This document shows, piece after piece, positions 60,637 to 64,000 of a stretch of DNA of 64,000 bases; position 1 is the first letter of the stretch, and each line of letters starts with the position of its first letter. The position numbers and the translations under genes are program-made. The stretch comes from Neopararhizobium haloflavum (GTDB lineage Bacteria; Pseudomonadota; Alphaproteobacteria; Rhizobiales; Rhizobiaceae). The notes beneath the pieces are model-generated. The model searched no databases. It was not told the origin of the DNA and saw nothing but the letters and a program-made list of their open reading frames with translations. The DNA lies in assembly GCF_002750855.1 (NCBI RefSeq), contig NZ_NWUC01000001.1:62001-126000 (forward strand), written 5' to 3'.

Positions 60637-62634
60637 ATGACCAGTTCAATGACTTCAGCTCCCAAGGCAAACCGGCGTTTCAAGGGCCTGTCGCTGACGG
60701 CGAAGCTTGCCTCCGTCATCGTCGTGATCAATCTCATCGGCCTCGCCGGCACCGTCTATTTCCTGCAGCAGCGGGCCGCGACGACGTTGCGCGAGGACGC
60801 CTTCGTCAACTGGACGCGCGAAGTCGAGCAGATCGGGCGGATCGCCGCTGGTGGAATCAAATGGAACGTGCCCGAAGCAATCCAGGAAGCCTATGGCGGG
60901 TATGCTTCGAGCGAGAACCACGACCTTCGCCAGGTCGTCGCGTTCAATTCCGACAAGGCGCAGCTCGACGCCTGGACGTTTCCGGGCTTCGAAGCAGCGC
61001 CGGCTCTTGCCGATATCGATCGTGTGATGGCCGGGGATCCCACGGGACCGGTGATCGACGATGTTCCCGAGGGCGACGGTAAGGTGACGATCGTCGTTCC
61101 GCTCGAGGCTGACAGCCAGGGCAATCCGCGCGGCTATGTTGCCACGGTCTGGAGCACGGAACGCCTGTCGGCAACGGGTGCGGCCTTCGGTCTCGAAACG
61201 CTGATGCTTCAGGGCGTTTGCATCCTGCTCGTCGTTGGCGCCTTTCTCTTCGCTCTGCGCATGATCGTCAGCAAGCCGCTTGGCGAGCTCACCGCACGCA
61301 TCGGCACGCTGGAGGGCGGCGACTTGCAGTCGGACGTGCCGCACCAGCATCGCACGGATACGATCGGGGTGGTGGCCAAGGCGCTGGACACATTCCGATT
61401 GTCGGCTCAGGCGAAGGATGCGAGCGACGCTGAGGCCGCCCGCCAGCGCCAGGCATTCGAAGACGAGCGCCAGCGCAACGAGGTCGAGAGCGAACGTGTC
61501 TCGCGCGAGCAGGGTGAGGCCATGACGGTCGTCGGCGACGCGCTGAAGCGCCTCGCCGGCGGCGACCTGACGGTGCGCATCAGCGCGATTGGCGAGGATT
61601 TCCGCACACTGCGCGACGATTTCAATGCCGCTGTCGATTCGCTGGCCGAGACGATGGGCGAAATCACGGAGACGACGGGTGCGGTGCGCAACAGTTCGGG
61701 TGAGATCGCAACGGCCGCCGACGACCTGTCGCGGCGCACCGAGCAGCAGGCCGCATCGCTCGAGCAGACCGCGGCGGCACTGGACGAGATCACCCAGACG
61801 GTGCGCGGCACCACACAGCGCGCCGAGGAAGCCAACCGGATGGTAACCGATGCGACGGCCGGGGCGCAGACCTCGCGGGCTGTCGTGCGCGACGCCATCG
61901 CCGCGATGGAGCGCATCGAGGCGTCATCGGCGCAGATCAGCCAGATCATCGGCGTCATCGACGACATCGCCTTCCAGACCAACCTTTTGGCACTCAATGC
62001 GGGCGTCGAAGCGGCGCGCGCCGGCGATGCAGGCAAGGGATTTGCCGTTGTCGCGCAGGAAGTGCGCGAATTGGCCCAGCGCTCCGCCAACGCCGCCAAG
62101 GAGATCAAGGGACTGATCCACAAGTCCACCGACGAGGTGGGCGCAGGTGTGGCACACGTCAACAAGACCGGCGTGTCGCTGGAAGAAATCGAAAAGCACG
62201 TGCATCTGATAAGCGGTCACATCTCGGCGATCGTGACGTCCGCGCGCGAGCAGTCGGTCGGTCTCCAGGAGATCAACACCGCGGTCAACCAGATGGACCA
62301 GGTGACGCAGAAGAACGCCGCGATGGTCGAAGAGACGAACGCCGCCTGCCAAAGCCTTGAAGAACAGGCCGGTCAGCTGCGCCGCCTCGTCAGCCGCTTC
62401 CACACGGAGGGACGCGCCGGGCACGGCGCTGCCCCTGGCGCGGTCATGGCGGAGCCTCGCGGGCCGGCCGTTCATGTCGTCGGCGATAGCGGCGCGGCGC
62501 AAGCGAAGGCGCGGCGCGATGAGTCGCCCGCACGGGCGCTCGGCCGCCGTCTGGCCGGCGCATTCGGAGGAGGGGCGGGCGCCCAGGCGGCCGCGTTGAA
62601 GCCAGTCGATGATGATGGCTGGACTGAATTCTGA
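60637..62634 (+). CDS. Methyl-accepting chemotaxis protein with CheR-docking tail
   Basis: 665 residues from ATG 60637 (GGGGA upstream). Membrane helix 1 ([20 protein letters not shown]), periplasmic domain about 45-185, helix 2 ([20 protein letters not shown]), HAMP ([20 protein letters not shown]) and a second HAMP-like unit ([20 protein letters not shown]). The signalling hairpin has the conserved tip ([40 protein letters not shown]). The C-terminal GWTEF matches the x-W-x-x-F tether that recruits CheR/CheB. It probably signals through CheA-CheW of the flagellar locus. Confidence 0.96.
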   Translation: MTSSMTSAPKANRRFKGLSLTAKLASVIVVINLIGLAGTVYFLQQRAATTLREDAFVNWTREVEQIGRIAAGGIKWNVPEAIQEAYGGYASSENHDLRQVVAFNSDKAQLDAWTFPGFEAAPALADIDRVMAGDPTGPVIDDVPEGDGKVTIVVPLEADSQGNPRGYVATVWSTERLSATGAAFGLETLMLQGVCILLVVGAFLFALRMIVSKPLGELTARIGTLEGGDLQSDVPHQHRTDTIGVVAKALDTFRLSAQAKDASDAEAARQRQAFEDERQRNEVESERVSREQGEAMTVVGDALKRLAGGDLTVRISAIGEDFRTLRDDFNAAVDSLAETMGEITETTGAVRNSSGEIATAADDLSRRTEQQAASLEQTAAALDEITQTVRGTTQRAEEANRMVTDATAGAQTSRAVVRDAIAAMERIEASSAQISQIIGVIDDIAFQTNLLALNAGVEAARAGDAGKGFAVVAQEVRELAQRSANAAKEIKGLIHKSTDEVGAGVAHVNKTGVSLEEIEKHVHLISGHISAIVTSAREQSVGLQEINTAVNQMDQVTQKNAAMVEETNAACQSLEEQAGQLRRLVSRFHTEGRAGHGAAPGAVMAEPRGPAVHVVGDSGAAQAKARRDESPARALGRRLAGAFGGGAGAQAAALKPVDDDGWTEF

Positions 62635-62667
62635 CGCTGGCTGAATCGAGCATCCTATTTGTACTGA

Positions 62668-62704
62668 GGGCTTTCGCGGCATGACCACCGCGGGAGCCCA
62701 TTTT
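62668..62704 (+). terminator. Terminator after the chemoreceptor gene
   Basis: GGGCTTTCGCGG (62668-62679) pairs with CCGCGGGAGCCC (62688-62699), 12 pairs with two G-T, 8-base loop, followed by ATTTT. It lies 33 bases after the MCP stop. Confidence 0.75.
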
Positions 62705-62766
62705 CTATTGGCGGGGCTGCGGAACCGAAGCAGGCCGTTGCCGTTGTTGGGCGGAGAGGGGTGCCG

Positions 62767-63516
62767 ATGCAATTTGCTGACCTGAAGATCGTCCTGTCCC
62801 GCAAGGCTGTCTGGCCGGCGGCGGTCATGTCGTTTCTGGCGGCTGGACTGTTCGTCTTCATCGAACTTGCCGAAGAGATCATGGAAGGCGAAGCGCTCGA
62901 TTTCGACGAGGCGCTGCTGCTTGCCTTTCGCAACCCGGCCGATCTCGGCGACCCGCTCGGACCGCCCTGGCTGGAGGAGACCGCGCTCGAACTGACGGCG
63001 CTCGGCGGCTATCCGGTCATTGTGGTGCTGACGCTTGCCGTGGCAGGCTATCTCGGCGTCGCGGCCTGGCGCGGTGCGGCGCTCTACGTCCTGGCATCGG
63101 TGGCGGGGGGCAGTGCGCTTTCGGCGCTGCTCAAACGCTTTTTCGAGCGGCCGCGTCCCGATATCGTCGAACAGCTCGACGTCATTCACACGGCCAGCTT
63201 TCCCAGTGGACACGCCATGGTGGGGACGGTGACCTATCTGACGCTCGGCGCGCTTCTGGTGCGCTATGCCAAGACGCGGGCCGAGATGATCTATGTGGTG
63301 TTCACCGCAGGCGTCATCACGGTGCTGGTGGGGCTGACGCGCGTTTATCTCGGCGTGCACTGGCCGAGCGACGTCGTCGCCGGATGGGCCATGGGTCTGT
63401 CGTGGGCGGCGTTCGTCTGGTGCGTCGTCGCCGTTATCGAATATCGCGCGCAGATATCGGCCATCGGGTCGCGCGCATCGGGTTATCTGATAGGACGCGG
63501 GAAGGTCGAGCCATGA
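62767..63516 (+). CDS. PAP2-family membrane phosphatase
   Basis: 249 residues from ATG 62767 (AGGGG upstream; GTG 62761 possible). Five to six membrane helices with the three PAP2 motifs: KRFFERPRP, FPSGHAM, and TRVYLGVHWPSDVVAG. The catalytic His residues are in the second and third. Members dephosphorylate lipids such as phosphatidic acid or undecaprenyl pyrophosphate; which substrate cannot be read from the sequence. It overlaps the next gene by 4 bases. Confidence 0.92.
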   Translation: MQFADLKIVLSRKAVWPAAVMSFLAAGLFVFIELAEEIMEGEALDFDEALLLAFRNPADLGDPLGPPWLEETALELTALGGYPVIVVLTLAVAGYLGVAAWRGAALYVLASVAGGSALSALLKRFFERPRPDIVEQLDVIHTASFPSGHAMVGTVTYLTLGALLVRYAKTRAEMIYVVFTAGVITVLVGLTRVYLGVHWPSDVVAGWAMGLSWAAFVWCVVAVIEYRAQISAIGSRASGYLIGRGKVEP

Positions 63517-64000
63517 ACACCGCAGCGATGGTCGCGCGCGCCGACAAGACCTGGTTCAAGCCGTTCGCCCGCATCGGCTATGCAGCGCGCGGGCTCGTCT
63601 ATCTGGTCATCGGCCTGTTCGCCGCGCTTGCCGCAATCGGCGCGGGCCAGGAAATGGGATCGCGCGACGCGCTGCAGACGATGCTGAGTTCTGCGTTCGG
63701 CGACGTGCTGGCCATCGTGCTGATGGCCGGCATGGTGTCCTATCTCATCTGGCGGTTCATCCAGGCGCTCGCCGATACCGACCGCCACGGACGAGGCGCA
63801 AAGGGACTTGCCATTCGAGGTGGGCTGATCGCCTCCGGCATCACCTACGGTATTCTTGCCGTCTATACGTTCGGGCTCTGGAACGGTTCGGGTGGTGGCT
63901 CTGGTGGAGGATCGCAAGGCGGTGCCGACATCCCCACGGCCATAGCCGGCTTCGTCGGCAGCCAGGTCGTGTCAATGACACTCACGATCGTCTTCATCGG
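63513..64000 (+). CDS. DUF1206 membrane protein (3' end cut by window)
   Basis: The frame runs from ATG 63513 to the window edge (162 codons) with no stop. The start is MNTAAMVARADKTWFKPFAR, then IGYAARGLVYLVIGLFAALA, ALQTMLSSAFGDVLAIVLMA and FIQALADTDRHGRGAKGLAI, matching the repeated membrane units of DUF1206 proteins, with a Gly/Ser-rich loop (NGSGGGSGGGSQGG) between units. At least four membrane helices are visible. Cotranscribed with the PAP2 gene (ATGA overlap). Function unknown. Confidence 0.85.
   Translation, partial: MNTAAMVARADKTWFKPFARIGYAARGLVYLVIGLFAALAAIGAGQEMGSRDALQTMLSSAFGDVLAIVLMAGMVSYLIWRFIQALADTDRHGRGAKGLAIRGGLIASGITYGILAVYTFGLWNGSGGGSGGGSQGGADIPTAIAGFVGSQVVSMTLTIVFI

Noticed and set aside
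1-64000. CRISPR arrays, tRNA/rRNA genes, insertion sequences, prophage
   Set aside because: No regular short repeats, cloverleaf-type sequences, transposase genes or terminal inverted repeats were seen when reading through the window.

Overview
The window is a high-GC alphaproteobacterial chromosome segment of the order Hyphomicrobiales (Rhizobiales). The evidence is the gene content and order: cheW-cheR-cheB-cheY-cheD-cheT, fliF, visN-visR, the flhB/fliG/fliN/fliM/motA arm, flgF-fliI, flgBC-fliE-flgGAI-motE-flgH-fliL-fliP, flagellins, motB-motC-fliK, rem, flgE-flgK-flgL-flaF-flbT-flgD-fliQ-flhA-fliR. This is the flagellar/chemotaxis locus known from Sinorhizobium meliloti and relatives. VisN/VisR, Rem, MotC, MotE, FlaF/FlbT and CheT are hallmarks of the group. 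No fliA, flgM, fliD or fliS was seen.

Layout. 1-3593: end of a chemotaxis operon (cheW is cut by the window edge). 3617-5357: fliF. 5369-5800: an antisense PAS-like gene. 6229-7737: master regulators visN and visR. 7826-12797 (minus strand): motA-fliM-fliN-fliG-flhB plus a conserved unknown. 12897-16471: DUF1217 gene, flgF, fliI, unknown membrane protein. 16500-22587: rod, rings and export operon. 22601-23314: a two-gene toxin-antitoxin-like cassette with its own palindromic operator, inserted between fliP and the flagellins. 23535-26408: two flagellin genes. 26487-31672: fliH-like, motB, motC, fliK and a lytic transglycosylase. 31927-32598: rem. 32646-42944: hook, hook-filament junction, flagellin regulators, remaining export genes, rod cap, FlgN-like chaperone and a second FliL-like protein.

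43104-44006 is folD. 44014-51861 is an alpha-glucoside module: a divergent LacI regulator (aglR) with two palindromic operators, then aglE-F-G (ABC uptake), aglA (GH13 glucosidase) and aglK (ATPase). A secreted FAS1 protein follows, then minus-strand zwf-pgl-edd (Entner-Doudoroff entry), so imported alpha-glucosides are hydrolysed and the glucose can go straight into the pathway next door. 56719-59452 (minus) pairs a FAD oxidoreductase with a glutamine-synthetase-like ligase, as in gamma-glutamylated polyamine breakdown. The right end holds a 28-residue membrane protein, a secreted Cache-like protein next to a chemoreceptor carrying a CheR-docking tail, a PAP2 phosphatase, and a truncated DUF1206 gene.

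The most notable regulatory signal is a conserved box, CGCGCAAG-N9-CTAGGG-like, with invariant spacing. It occurs seven times, each time in front of a flagellar transcription unit (fliF, motA, DUF1217-flgF-fliI, flgB, fliH-motB, flgE, flhA), and is absent in front of visNR and rem. This is the pattern expected of class II promoters controlled by Rem. The most unusual locus is the toxin-antitoxin-like cassette inside the flagellar cluster.
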